The position numbers and the translations under genes are program-made. A DNA stretch of 64,000 bases, from assembly GCA_017744355.1 (NCBI GenBank), contig JAGIBK010000002.1:417001-481000 (forward strand), in the 5' to 3' direction. A model generated the notes under the pieces. The model searched no databases and was not told the DNA's origin. It saw nothing but the letters and a program-made list of their open reading frames with translations. Shown here piece after piece: positions 34,173-41,573 of the stretch. Source of the stretch: a bacterium (lineage in GTDB: Bacteria; Cyanobacteriota; Sericytochromatia; S15B-MN24; UBA4093). The stretch's first letter is position 1; each line of letters opens with the position of its first letter.

Positions 34173-34214
34173 ACTGGATGGCCGCCCTGTCGAGATGGCA
34201 AGTCTGAACCCACC

Positions 34215-34377
34215 GTTGACATCGTAGAGGTCACTGGTTCGAATCCAGTTGTGCCCACTAATGACCCCCAGCCATTGGCTGGGGGCTTCTTTTTTGTCTA
34301 AATTTCGATCAATCGCTTTTGGTTAGATGGTGGATCGGAAGTGAAACAGATGAAACGAATGAAACAATTTTGTTTCA
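34215..34377 (+). repeat. Direct repeat copy 2: tRNA-Val 3' half, terminator and conserved block
   Basis: 34215-34261 equals 30040-30086 exactly. The 5' half of the tRNA is absent, so this copy is not a gene. A terminator and an 80-base conserved block follow, ending in TGAAACAA-TT-TTGTTTCA (34360-34377). It reads as the right attachment site of the first island and the left one of the next. Confidence 0.88.
34266..34296 (+). terminator. Terminator in repeat copy 2
   Basis: CCCCCAGCC/GGCTGGGGG stem with a 3-base loop, followed by CTTCTTTTTT. It corresponds in place to the tRNA operon terminator at 30089. Confidence 0.85.
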
Positions 34378-34764
34378 CGGAGTCTCGGGCGTGCCACTGA
34401 CTGAGCAATAACGTGCAAGCAGGTCTTCCCAAGTGCCGCCATTGGAAAAGTAGACCTGAACGGCAACATCAACAATGCTGCGCTTTTCAAACCAATGCCA
34501 GTAGCGCTCACCGCTGAGCAGTTCACTGGCTTTATGACAGTGCGAACATAGGAGGTGAAGGTTCGATGCCTCATCACTTCCCCCTTCGCATCTGGCCAGG
34601 ATATGTGATCTCTCGGTGACGGCCTCAAAGCCGCAAGCAAAGCAATAGTCATCCTCGAAGACCTCATCCTCGCAAATGAATTTCTCAAGCTCTACAAGGC
34701 ACTTCCACCAGTACTGCCGGATCTTGTCCTTGGACGGCATCCTTCTCGGCGATGGATTAAGCAT
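34375..34764 (-). CDS. HNH endonuclease (cassette B cargo)
   Basis: 129 residues. The zinc-bound HNH fold is clear: CFACG, then RSHILARCEGGSDEASNLHLL, then CSHCHKASE, giving two CxxC pairs, the catalytic His and the Asn. Basic N-terminus. Such small HNH proteins occur in phages, restriction systems and as homing enzymes; here it is the cargo between the two conserved blocks of the second unit. The ATG at 34762-34764 has GAGGGGGG upstream; Met9 is another possible start. Its stop lies within the inverted repeat of the upstream block. Confidence 0.88.
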   Translation of the reverse strand: MLNPSPRRMPSKDKIRQYWWKCLVELEKFICEDEVFEDDYCFACGFEAVTERSHILARCEGGSDEASNLHLLCSHCHKASELLSGERYWHWFEKRSIVDVAVQVYFSNGGTWEDLLARYCSVSGTPETP

Positions 34765-34816
34765 GGATCTATCCCCCCTCTTCAGGCATTTACAGGCTCG
34801 CCTTCAGACCATGAGA

Positions 34817-34978
34817 AAACCCGCCGGGTGTGCATCCGGCGGGCTTCAGCTCAGAGAGGTGGTGTGTGGTTGATGGGGTTATCTTGCCATGGGGTGATGA
34901 TGGACACCGTTGCTCTGAGCACTATCGAAGGGTGAGCTTCCTATCGCTTGCTTGAGTGCTTATTTTGGACGGAATCGC
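34817..34978. repeat. Conserved block 2, copy B, with hairpin
   Basis: CCCGCCGG/CCGGCGGG hairpin (34820-34827 with 34836-34843) and about 135 further bases matching 30834-30970. On the minus strand the hairpin is followed by TTTTC, so it can end transcripts entering the HNH unit from the right. No gene is visible inside. Confidence 0.75.
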
Positions 34979-34997
34979 CAAAAATTAGAGAGTTTCT

Positions 34998-35360
34998 CTA
35001 AACAACAATGATTCCATCTGGCGAGCCTGAAATCGTGTAGCACTCATAGTACTCGTTGTCATCAAATATCTGTAGTTTTGCCCCATTTGAGAATGTAAGT
35101 TCCAAATTCCCTTTTCCGGATTTCTCAACTTTGGAAATTGCGTGACCCAGAAGAACTGAAACCATTGAAGAGGAAATATATTCTTCCGCCGACAGCTCAT
35201 AAATAACTTCGGGTGAAGGTAGGTAATTAAATCCGCTTTCAATCGAGACACAGACGTTCTCATTAAAGCGGAGCTGCAAGTTGAATTGTCCGATACAAAC
35301 TTGGCTCAGCTCTTTGTGAAGCAAAAAGTCGAGATCTATAGAGTCATTTAATCCATACAT
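34998..35360 (-). CDS. DUF6188-like small protein, possible immunity factor
   Basis: 120 residues from the ATG at 35358-35360. The run DLDFLLHKELSQVCIGQFNL followed by LRFNENVCVSIESGF resembles DUF6188 proteins, which occur with polymorphic-toxin loci; I make this match from memory and it needs a profile search. No clear ribosome binding site is present. The start is therefore uncertain, and the frame continues upstream to 35474 over the end of the nuclease gene. AT-rich relative to the core. Confidence 0.5.
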   Translation of the reverse strand: MYGLNDSIDLDFLLHKELSQVCIGQFNLQLRFNENVCVSIESGFNYLPSPEVIYELSAEEYISSSMVSVLLGHAISKVEKSGKGNLELTFSNGAKLQIFDDNEYYECYTISGSPDGIIVV

Positions 35361-35407
35361 ATGCAATACAGACCTGCAGCTAAAAGTGGGATCGGCGGAT
35401 AGTGAGC

Positions 35408-36382
35408 CTACTTTCCATGCGCTGCCTTTTGCGCAGTTCGGAATTCGGCGTTCTGGAGCTTGCCCCGCCACCATTGCTCGAACTCCAACTCTTGCTCGTT
35501 GGCATACTTGGCGAAGAAGTACAGGAGCGCGACAATCTCGCGTGCGGCTTTCTCCGTATTGCCAGGCGTCTTGAGGAAATTGTGATTGAGGCGGCGGGTA
35601 AACCAGCCACGATCCGTTAGCACCTTGTCCCGGTTGATGTCCTTCTGGCGCCGAGTGGTGTGAGAGGGGTCATCGATCTCGATGTTGTACTTGATGCGCC
35701 GCTCGGGCCAGAGGATGGCTATATCGAGCACGTAGTTTTTCGAGTCGCCGTTCTCCCACTTCTTCCACCCAAGCTCCGTCAGCTCGTACTGATGAATGAG
35801 GAAGGGGCGGCCACGATTGGCGACGCTCACTTCTTGCCGGATACCGAGTTTCCGCAACTCGTCGATCACCTCGGCTTCGAAGCGCCCGACCTTGGACTTG
35901 TCCGAGAGCGTCACGTGCTTCCCGTAGAAATCCACATAAGGGAGGCGGGTGATCGCAGCCTTGAAGATCTCGTCTCGATAGAGATCGGGATTGGCCTCGA
36001 ATGCACCGAACAACTCCTTCTCATGGGAGTACCGTTGCTTCCGCAGGCGTGGGAAATGGAAGAGCACTGGCACGATCATGACTGCGAAACAAACGAATAC
36101 AAGCAACGATGAGAGCAGGAGGCTTTTCGGGCGAATGAGAAGCCACTCAACCAGCGACATTCCTAGCCCCAAGGCAACGAAGTAGGGCCAGATGTGCAAG
36201 GCCAGCGACTTGCCGCTAATGAATTTAGGTGCCGGGGTTTTGCCGGATACCGCATCCTGAATGACTTTGGGGCAGTCCGAATAGGCGGGGAGGGCCGCAT
36301 TGGGCTTGAAGAAGACACGAAGCGTCTGAAGGTCTTTCAGGCGAGTGGACGTATCGACGACCAGTTCTCCAGACCAACCCAT
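35408..36382 (-). CDS. Membrane-anchored VSR/DUF559-like nuclease
   Basis: 324 residues. Two membrane helices at about 60-80 and 88-108, a linker domain (115-210) and a C-terminal PD-(D/E)XK-like domain: Asp220 in YVLDIAIL, then E235-I-D237 and His241 in NIEIDDPSH, and DKVLTDRGWFTRRL. That order (D, E-x-D, H, then the RD...GW helix) is the VSR/DUF559 pattern. GGGAGG stands five bases before the ATG. A nuclease tethered to the inner membrane fits defence against incoming DNA; this is inference. Confidence 0.72.
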   Translation of the reverse strand: MGWSGELVVDTSTRLKDLQTLRVFFKPNAALPAYSDCPKVIQDAVSGKTPAPKFISGKSLALHIWPYFVALGLGMSLVEWLLIRPKSLLLSSLLVFVCFAVMIVPVLFHFPRLRKQRYSHEKELFGAFEANPDLYRDEIFKAAITRLPYVDFYGKHVTLSDKSKVGRFEAEVIDELRKLGIRQEVSVANRGRPFLIHQYELTELGWKKWENGDSKNYVLDIAILWPERRIKYNIEIDDPSHTTRRQKDINRDKVLTDRGWFTRRLNHNFLKTPGNTEKAAREIVALLYFFAKYANEQELEFEQWWRGKLQNAEFRTAQKAAHGK

Positions 36383-36498
36383 TGCATCCTCCCGCTTATC
36401 AACAACTGAAGGTCACATACCCGCCAGAAAGATGATTGAATAGTACCCTTCGGGAGAACGAGTATTTCATTCTCTTACTCTCTGCTCAGGGAGGATAG

Positions 36499-36711
36499 TT
36501 GTCTCACTTGATCGACCTGGGCTACTCGAATCCAGACCTGATGGTGGCCGAGGCGCTTGCGATGGTGCGTCTGCACGGGTGTTTAGTTGATGATGAATCC
36601 TTCGAAATGGGCTATCGAGTAGCTTTTGCACTAGCGATAAACGTGGTGAAACCCGATAGAATGCACCACAAAATAGAGATTGACCGTATAGAGGCCGAAA
36701 TGGCCGGGTAG
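36499..36711 (+). CDS. Small hypothetical protein
   Basis: 70 residues from a TTG at 36499 with GGAGG three to four bases upstream (slightly close). It is mixed acidic and helical (NPDLMVAEALAMVRLHGC) and has no signal or membrane segment. No family recognised. It is the first of two small plus-strand genes divergent from the nuclease. Confidence 0.45.
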   Translation: MSHLIDLGYSNPDLMVAEALAMVRLHGCLVDDESFEMGYRVAFALAINVVKPDRMHHKIEIDRIEAEMAG

Positions 36712-36815
36712 GAAATTCTCAGGTGCATTCTAGCGTCCCGAAGCAGCTTGCTATGCGCATTGATTTGCGGGAGAATATTGCTAACACTGTTTTCAAACAC
36801 ATTAGGAGGAACTTG

Positions 36816-37151
36816 ATGCCTCGTACTGCTAAAGCTGCAACTGCCACCAAGAACGGCAAATCGAAGATCGCTGGGAAGGTGAAGACCACGGAAGCCAAGC
36901 GTACCCGTCGTTCACCTTACGATCTGGTGCAAGAACTGCGCGCCAAGCGCGATGACCTCATAGAGAAGATGACGGGACAGCTTGCCAAGCTGGACGAGCG
37001 GATCGCCAAACTAGAAGAGAAGCACGAACACAAGATTCGCGTCTCTGAGTTACTCCATAGCACCACTCCCGAAGAGCTTGAAAAGCAGATGGAAGAGATG
37101 AAGAAGCAGCAGACTCTTCTCCGTAAGGCTCTCAAGCAGTCGAAGAAGTAA
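36816..37151 (+). CDS. Basic coiled-coil protein
   Basis: 111 residues. The first 35 are Lys/Ala/Thr-rich, like a histone-H1-type tail. Residues about 45-110 form a long charged coiled coil (LAKLDERIAKLEEKHEHK, EELEKQMEEMKKQQTLL). AGGAGG lies six bases before the ATG at 36816. A DNA-binding or nucleoid-type role is possible, but no family is recognised. It follows the 70-residue gene by 104 bases. Confidence 0.6.
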   Translation: MPRTAKAATATKNGKSKIAGKVKTTEAKRTRRSPYDLVQELRAKRDDLIEKMTGQLAKLDERIAKLEEKHEHKIRVSELLHSTTPEELEKQMEEMKKQQTLLRKALKQSKK

Positions 37152-37523
37152 TCAGGCATATTTAAGATTAGAGCCTCCTGGTCTCTATGTATTAAAACTC
37201 CTCTGAACCCACCGATACGCTTGCGCCACTTCCCTGCTATCAAGGGGGATGAAGTGCGGCCCTCACCGGCTTTCACCTGGACGAGAGATCGTCTCTCTGG
37301 TGGGAGCGCGCTTCGAACGGAAGCAAGTTCGGTTGCAGAGGTAGCCCAGTGACACTTCTCACCAGCGACGCGTGATAGGGAACCGTCAGGACTGCGCCAG
37401 GTCAACCTATAATGAATCCAGCCAAGTTCTGCACTCATAGGCAATGGCGCATCCGTTCATCGGGTGCCTCGCTTCACTGCCTCTCGCCGTTTCGCCGCAA
37501 GACAGAAAGGAATCGCAGCCTTT
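37152..37523. other. 372-base gap with a possible promoter for the RiPP precursor
   Basis: No credible gene. A perfect TATAAT at 37408-37413 (no good -35) could start a leader of about 105 bases for the NHLP precursor gene. Nothing else stands out. Confidence 0.4.
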
Positions 37524-37835
37524 ATGCAGGAAGTAACCCGTAGCCAGCTTGAGGCCCAACTGATCGCCAAGGCCTGGGAGGACGAGGCCTTCAAGCACGA
37601 ATTGATGTCCTCGCCTCGGACCGTGATCGCACGGGAACTGGGTATCTCGCTCCCCGAGGGCCTCAACGTCCAGGTCTTCGACGAAAGCAACAATTCGCTT
37701 GTCCTGGTCATCCCCCGCAACCCCAACGCCGAGGAACTCTCTGATCTGGAGCTCGAGGCCGTGGCTGGCGGCAAGGGACAGCCCTTTAGGCCTTCGCAAT
37801 CCGAGCCGTTCAGAACCAGACCTATGGGTGCCTGA
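37524..37835 (+). CDS. NHLP-type RiPP precursor peptide
   Basis: 103 residues. Residues 1-83 look like a nitrile-hydratase-type leader: AKAWEDEAFKHELMSSPRTV, ARELGISLPEGLNVQVFDE and LVLVIPRNP. It ends in the ELSDLELEAVAGG double-glycine cleavage site (Gly82-Gly83). The 20-residue core that follows is Pro-, Arg- and Ser-rich with no Cys. Such precursors are normally modified by lanthipeptide, YcaO or SAM enzymes and exported by C39-domain ABC transporters. None lies within the island, so it is an orphan. AAAGGA lies about eleven bases before the ATG; an in-frame extension upstream is less likely. Confidence 0.82.
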   Translation: MQEVTRSQLEAQLIAKAWEDEAFKHELMSSPRTVIARELGISLPEGLNVQVFDESNNSLVLVIPRNPNAEELSDLELEAVAGGKGQPFRPSQSEPFRTRPMGA

Positions 37836-37868
37836 TCCAAGCAATCAGTAAATAAGGTGAACGTCTGA

Positions 37869-37896
37869 ATGGGGTTGGAGATGCTTCCAGCCCCAT
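37869..37896. terminator. Hairpin after the RiPP precursor gene
   Basis: An 11-base stem with one wobble pair and a 6-base loop. No T tract follows. It lies 33 bases after the precursor stop and is the main feature between the precursor and the next hairpin. Confidence 0.4.
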
Positions 37897-37983
37897 CGAA
37901 CTACGCTCGGCGCGGCGAACGGGTACCTCTGTAGCAGCGACGTGATACCCCCGTCCCGGACCCATGAGTTCATCTTTAAAAAC

Positions 37984-38019
37984 CACGAAGCCCCCCATCC
38001 CTTGATGGGGGGCTTCGTG
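37984..38019 (-). terminator. Strong hairpin before the beta-lactamase gene
   Basis: A perfect 16-base stem with a 4-base loop. On the minus strand it is followed by GGTTTTTAAA, so it terminates best in that direction. With the hairpin at 37869 it accounts for the 332-base gap 37836-38167; a weak TTGATC / CATGAT pair at 38096-38124 may be the beta-lactamase promoter. Confidence 0.55.
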
Positions 38020-38167
38020 TCAGGTGGCGCCGATCTGATCAGACGCTCGGTTTTGCTACGGGATACTTAGGCTGCTTTGCCATTGAGGGCGCCAGTTGAT
38101 CACGCTGAGATTGCCTGCCATGATGACCAGCGCTCTAGTGGGGCTCTAGGAGGTAAAGAACACACCG

Positions 38168-39082
38168 ATGCTTGATCGATCTTCTTCGAAGAAAGTCGTT
38201 TCCAAGGCGCCCTGGGGCTACCGTGCGCGTAGACGGTGGCAATTACTTGTCGCGGTTGCCCTAGCTCTGATCCCGACTCCGGCTGCTTGGGCCGACTCGG
38301 CATTCGATACAAGCATCGCCAAGATTGAGACCCGCCTGAAGGGGCGGGTGGGGGTCTTCGCCATGAGAGGCCCCGCGAAGCTAGGCTACCGATCTGGCGA
38401 ACGATTTGCCTACTGCTCTACCTTCAAGTGGGTACTGGCGGCGGCCGTTCTCAAAGGTGTTGATGGGGGAGAGTTAGACCTCACTCGTGTGGTGCCCTAC
38501 AAGAAAGAGGACCTGCTCGCCTACAGCCCCGTTACTGGGAAACACGTTCAGGATGGGGGAATGGGCATTGGTGATCTTTGCGCTGCAACTATCATCACCA
38601 GTGACAACACAGCCGCAAACCTCCTGTATCCACTCGTGGGAGGGCCTACTGGGCTGCAAGATTTCGTCCGCAGCATGAACGATCCAATCACGCGGTTTGA
38701 TCGAATGGAGCCGGAGTTGAATAGCAACCTTCGTGGCGATCCACGCGATACGACCACGCCTGAGGCAATGACCCGCCTACTTCAGAATGTCCTGGAGTCG
38801 GAGAGACTCTCGAAGGCTTCTCGAAACCAACTCCTCTCCTGGATGAAGGCCACCGTAACCGGGCATGGTCGAATTCGTGCCGCCGTTCCCCAGGGCTGGG
38901 TGATTGGCAACAAGACGGGTACGGGCAATCGGGGGGCTGTGAATGACGTGGCTATCATCCTCCCGCCGAAGGGGGAGCCAATCTACCTGTCAGTTTTCAC
39001 AGATGACGACCGGAGCGACCTTAAGGCTCATGAGGAAGCCATCGCCGAGATAGCGAAACAAGTCCTGGAAGCCCTTCCCTAG
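38168..39082 (+). CDS. Class A beta-lactamase
   Basis: 304 residues with an Arg-rich start and a signal peptide ending near TPAAWA. All class A motifs are present: S84-T-F-K87, S145-D-N147, E181-P-E-L-N185 (omega loop) and K249-T-G251. It should hydrolyse penicillins or cephalosporins in the periplasm; the exact spectrum cannot be read. AGGAGG lies 13 bases before the ATG, rather far, so an alternative start is possible. It lies inside the tRNA-Val accessory region, just before the third tRNA fragment, so it was probably acquired. Confidence 0.92.
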   Translation: MLDRSSSKKVVSKAPWGYRARRRWQLLVAVALALIPTPAAWADSAFDTSIAKIETRLKGRVGVFAMRGPAKLGYRSGERFAYCSTFKWVLAAAVLKGVDGGELDLTRVVPYKKEDLLAYSPVTGKHVQDGGMGIGDLCAATIITSDNTAANLLYPLVGGPTGLQDFVRSMNDPITRFDRMEPELNSNLRGDPRDTTTPEAMTRLLQNVLESERLSKASRNQLLSWMKATVTGHGRIRAAVPQGWVIGNKTGTGNRGAVNDVAIILPPKGEPIYLSVFTDDDRSDLKAHEEAIAEIAKQVLEALP

Positions 39083-39156
39083 GGGCCACTTGGTCCAAGC
39101 ACTCATCACTCTCCTGCCACCTGGCTACGTTGATTTAGCGAGTCAAGACCCGCCGC

Positions 39157-39198
39157 TGACATCGTAGAGGTCACTACTTCGAATCCAGTTGTGCGCAA
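39157..39198 (+). repeat. Degenerate tRNA-Val 3' fragment, copy 3
   Basis: TGACATCGTAGAGGTCACT and CGAATCCAGTTGTGC match 30043-30080, with a few changes between and after. A weak hairpin with TTTTTT (about 39198-39234) follows, the likely relic of a terminator. Confidence 0.75.
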
Positions 39199-39281
39199 CA
39201 GAAACCTGGCCACGTGTCGAGGGTCTGTTTTTTAACGAGGCCTTGCAGACCAGCTCGCACCAACGGAGGTTATTATCCGAA

Positions 39282-39638
39282 ATGTCGCTCATTAAGTGTT
39301 TTAAATGCGAAGGCGATATTTCGGATTCATCGAATGCTTGCTTATGGTGTGGAGAGAAAACGCCGAGAGGCCGGGATTTTGAAAAATATAAGGCTCGAAA
39401 GCACCAGGCCACTCTGCTGCTCTTCTTGGGGAACTTTATCGCTTTGGGTTTTGTTGAGAAAAGAGGTTATCCACCAGCCTTCTTACGGCACTTTTATCCC
39501 TTATTTGAGGGGCGTCCAGAATTACGTGAACTTGTTCTACTCTTGGCAAGATGCGGTTGGTATTTTGGGCTTCTGGTTAGTTTCGCAGGGTTTGTAGCTG
39601 TTGTTGCCTTATCGCTAGGATTCCATCGCTCACGATAA
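39282..39638 (+). CDS. Zinc-ribbon membrane protein
   Basis: 118 residues. Residues 4-26 are a zinc ribbon (CFKC and CLWC); two hydrophobic helices lie at about 44-62 and 88-113. The ATG at 39282 follows GGAGGT by eleven bases. A zinc-ribbon plus membrane layout is common in small bacterial proteins of unknown role. It lies between the third and fourth tRNA-Val fragments and is AT-rich, so it is probably cargo of a third, decayed unit. Confidence 0.6.
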   Translation: MSLIKCFKCEGDISDSSNACLWCGEKTPRGRDFEKYKARKHQATLLLFLGNFIALGFVEKRGYPPAFLRHFYPLFEGRPELRELVLLLARCGWYFGLLVSFAGFVAVVALSLGFHRSR

Positions 39639-39693
39639 ATTTTTGTTATCCGCAGGGTGTTGTTGGTAGGTTGAGGCACTCAGCAATTTGGTA

Positions 39694-39728
39694 GTAGAGA
39701 GCATTATTTGAATCCAGTTTGCCCACCA
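39694..39728 (+). repeat. Very degenerate tRNA-Val 3' fragment, copy 4
   Basis: GTAGAG, then TTTGAATCCAGTT and TGCCCACCA, match the end of tRNA-Val with gaps. It is short and could be disputed, but it lies in the same orientation and spacing logic as the other copies. Confidence 0.5.
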
Positions 39729-39882
39729 GAGGGTTTGTGATAAATTATCGCCACTGGCGCCATTGGTTCATTCTCGACTTTGGGTACTGCCTCAAATTCG
39801 CAGGAAAGCTCAATTGGGACAGGGGGCTATGCAATGTATCAGGTCGATTCTTCAAGATAGATATCCCCGCACCCCGCTAAAG

Positions 39883-39900
39883 AGAGGGGCTAGCCCCTCT
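39883..39900. repeat. 18-base perfect palindrome
   Basis: AGAGGGGCTAGCCCCTCT, in the 438-base gap 39639-40076. No gene is visible in the gap; it holds the fourth tRNA fragment, this palindrome and the region upstream of the surface-protein operon. Confidence 0.45.
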
Positions 39901-40076
39901 TGAGTGCGTAGAAGGCGAACGCTTAAAATTGCCTGCGGCTCTTCCGTATGGCAGCGAGCGATCTCGAAAAATGAGACTGGCGGCGTGAGAGCGCCTTGCT
40001 CACCGGCTCGTAGGAAGGGCGTTAGCGCTAGAGAAGCATTTCCGGCGCGCCAAAGCACCTGAATACGAGGTTATCA

Positions 40077-41561
40077 ATGAAGCGCATGATCCTCCAGGCC
40101 GTCTTGGCCAGCTCGCTCGTCGGGGCGATCGCCCTGCCGGCCATCGCCCTCTCCCCACTGGAGCTGACCCCGCTCAACTCGGGCTGGACCGCCGGTTCGC
40201 TGCGGATCGCTCCGATGCACCTGGATCGCTCGGGGGAGGCGGAGCTCTCGTTGCGGCCGTCCTTCGACCAGTTCGCCATGATGCAGGGACCGAGCACGGC
40301 TCTCAGCCTCCAGCTTCGCGCGCTCGACAGCGTCCTGCTTTATGCGGATTACGGCAAGCTGACGCAGCTGGGCCTTCGCGGACCGCTCCCTTCCCTGGGC
40401 GACGTCGGGTTGGGCTGGGACGCCTCCCTGCGCCATGACACCTACATGCTGAGCCAGACGGGAGCGCAGGTGCTGGTGCCCTTCACGCAGCTGGACGCAG
40501 TGGGCTGGGGCGGTGATTTCCGGCTCAACGGCAAGTCCGCGCTGGGCGGCATGAACGTCTACTACGGCCCCTTGATCTCGGTGATGAGCAACCGCTGGGG
40601 CGTGGGCCTGGAGGCGGGTGTCGAATACGATCTGGCTGGCTGGGTCTTGGGCGCCAATGCCGGGGCACGCTATCACTTCGGCTTGAAGGACGCGCCCGCG
40701 TACTCGTACGTCATGCAGCCCTTCGAGGACGTTTTCGGCCTGGGCGTGCGCAAGGCGCTGACGGATACCCTGGAGGCGAACGTCGCTTTCCAGTGGCAGC
40801 CTGACAACGTCTACGGTATGTGGAACCGCTCGTACACGGCGGGCGTTTCCTGGCGGATGGCACAGAAGGCCAGCAAGCCCGCCCCCGCTCCGACTCCGGC
40901 TCCTACCCCCGTGCCGACGCCTTCCCCGATGGCCACTCCCACTCCGGTGAAGGCCCCGGTGAAGCGGACCTTGATGCTCGGCGGTCGGGTCTACTCGTCG
41001 CTGGGTGCGATCCAAGGGCCGGTCACCGTCCGCTTGAAGCGTCGCGCTCCTGGCGAAACGGGCTTCGTGACGATCCCCGAGACCCTGCGGGCAAAGGCCG
41101 ACGGGACGTTCCTTTTCACCGATCTTCCCAAGGGCGAGTACCAGGTCTTCTTCAAGGACGAGTCGGGGGATCCGACGCTGGTGGATTACGCGCTGGCGGA
41201 TGCCACGGCTCCCGGCTACGAGGGGGCGGTTCCCCAGGTGGAGCTGGACGTGGCCTGGCGTGGCATCGACGCGCAGGCGGAAGGCCCCCTCGTGCGGGTC
41301 AACTGGTCGGCGAAGCCCGGCTTGACGGCGGCGGTGTACCAGGGGCTGGTGCGCGGTAGCGTCGCGGGTTCGCCCGTGGACTTCACCAACTTCCCGGAGA
41401 CGCCTGCCGACGTGACGAGCGGCCGGTTCGGCGTGACCTCCGGCATGGAGCGGGCCGATTCGCTCTACGTGGTGATCAAGTACTGGAAACCTGGGAATTC
41501 GTTTGCCGGCTCGGGCTACTACGGTCAGTCGAAGCCCATCCTTCCCAAGCGTGCCCAGTAA
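40077..41561 (+). CDS. Secreted surface protein with beta-rich N-domain and carboxypeptidase-regulatory-like domain
   Basis: 494 residues. Signal peptide ending PAIALS, then a beta-rich domain to about residue 260 (many alternating strands such as YADYGKLTQLGL and GVGLEAGVEYDLAG, resembling an outer-membrane barrel). A Pro/Thr-rich linker follows (about 265-295). The last 190 residues start with LGGRVYSSLGAIQGPVTVRL and DGTFLFTDLPKGEYQVFF, a CarboxypepD_reg/Cna_B-like fold. It probably sits on the cell surface. First gene of a four-gene operon; the next starts 12 bases on. Function unknown. Confidence 0.7.
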   Translation: MKRMILQAVLASSLVGAIALPAIALSPLELTPLNSGWTAGSLRIAPMHLDRSGEAELSLRPSFDQFAMMQGPSTALSLQLRALDSVLLYADYGKLTQLGLRGPLPSLGDVGLGWDASLRHDTYMLSQTGAQVLVPFTQLDAVGWGGDFRLNGKSALGGMNVYYGPLISVMSNRWGVGLEAGVEYDLAGWVLGANAGARYHFGLKDAPAYSYVMQPFEDVFGLGVRKALTDTLEANVAFQWQPDNVYGMWNRSYTAGVSWRMAQKASKPAPAPTPAPTPVPTPSPMATPTPVKAPVKRTLMLGGRVYSSLGAIQGPVTVRLKRRAPGETGFVTIPETLRAKADGTFLFTDLPKGEYQVFFKDESGDPTLVDYALADATAPGYEGAVPQVELDVAWRGIDAQAEGPLVRVNWSAKPGLTAAVYQGLVRGSVAGSPVDFTNFPETPADVTSGRFGVTSGMERADSLYVVIKYWKPGNSFAGSGYYGQSKPILPKRAQ

Positions 41562-41573
41562 GGAGAGCAAAGC

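Noticed and set aside
34215-34261. Second tRNA-Val gene
   Set aside because: The 5' acceptor strand and D arm are missing; only the 3' half is present.
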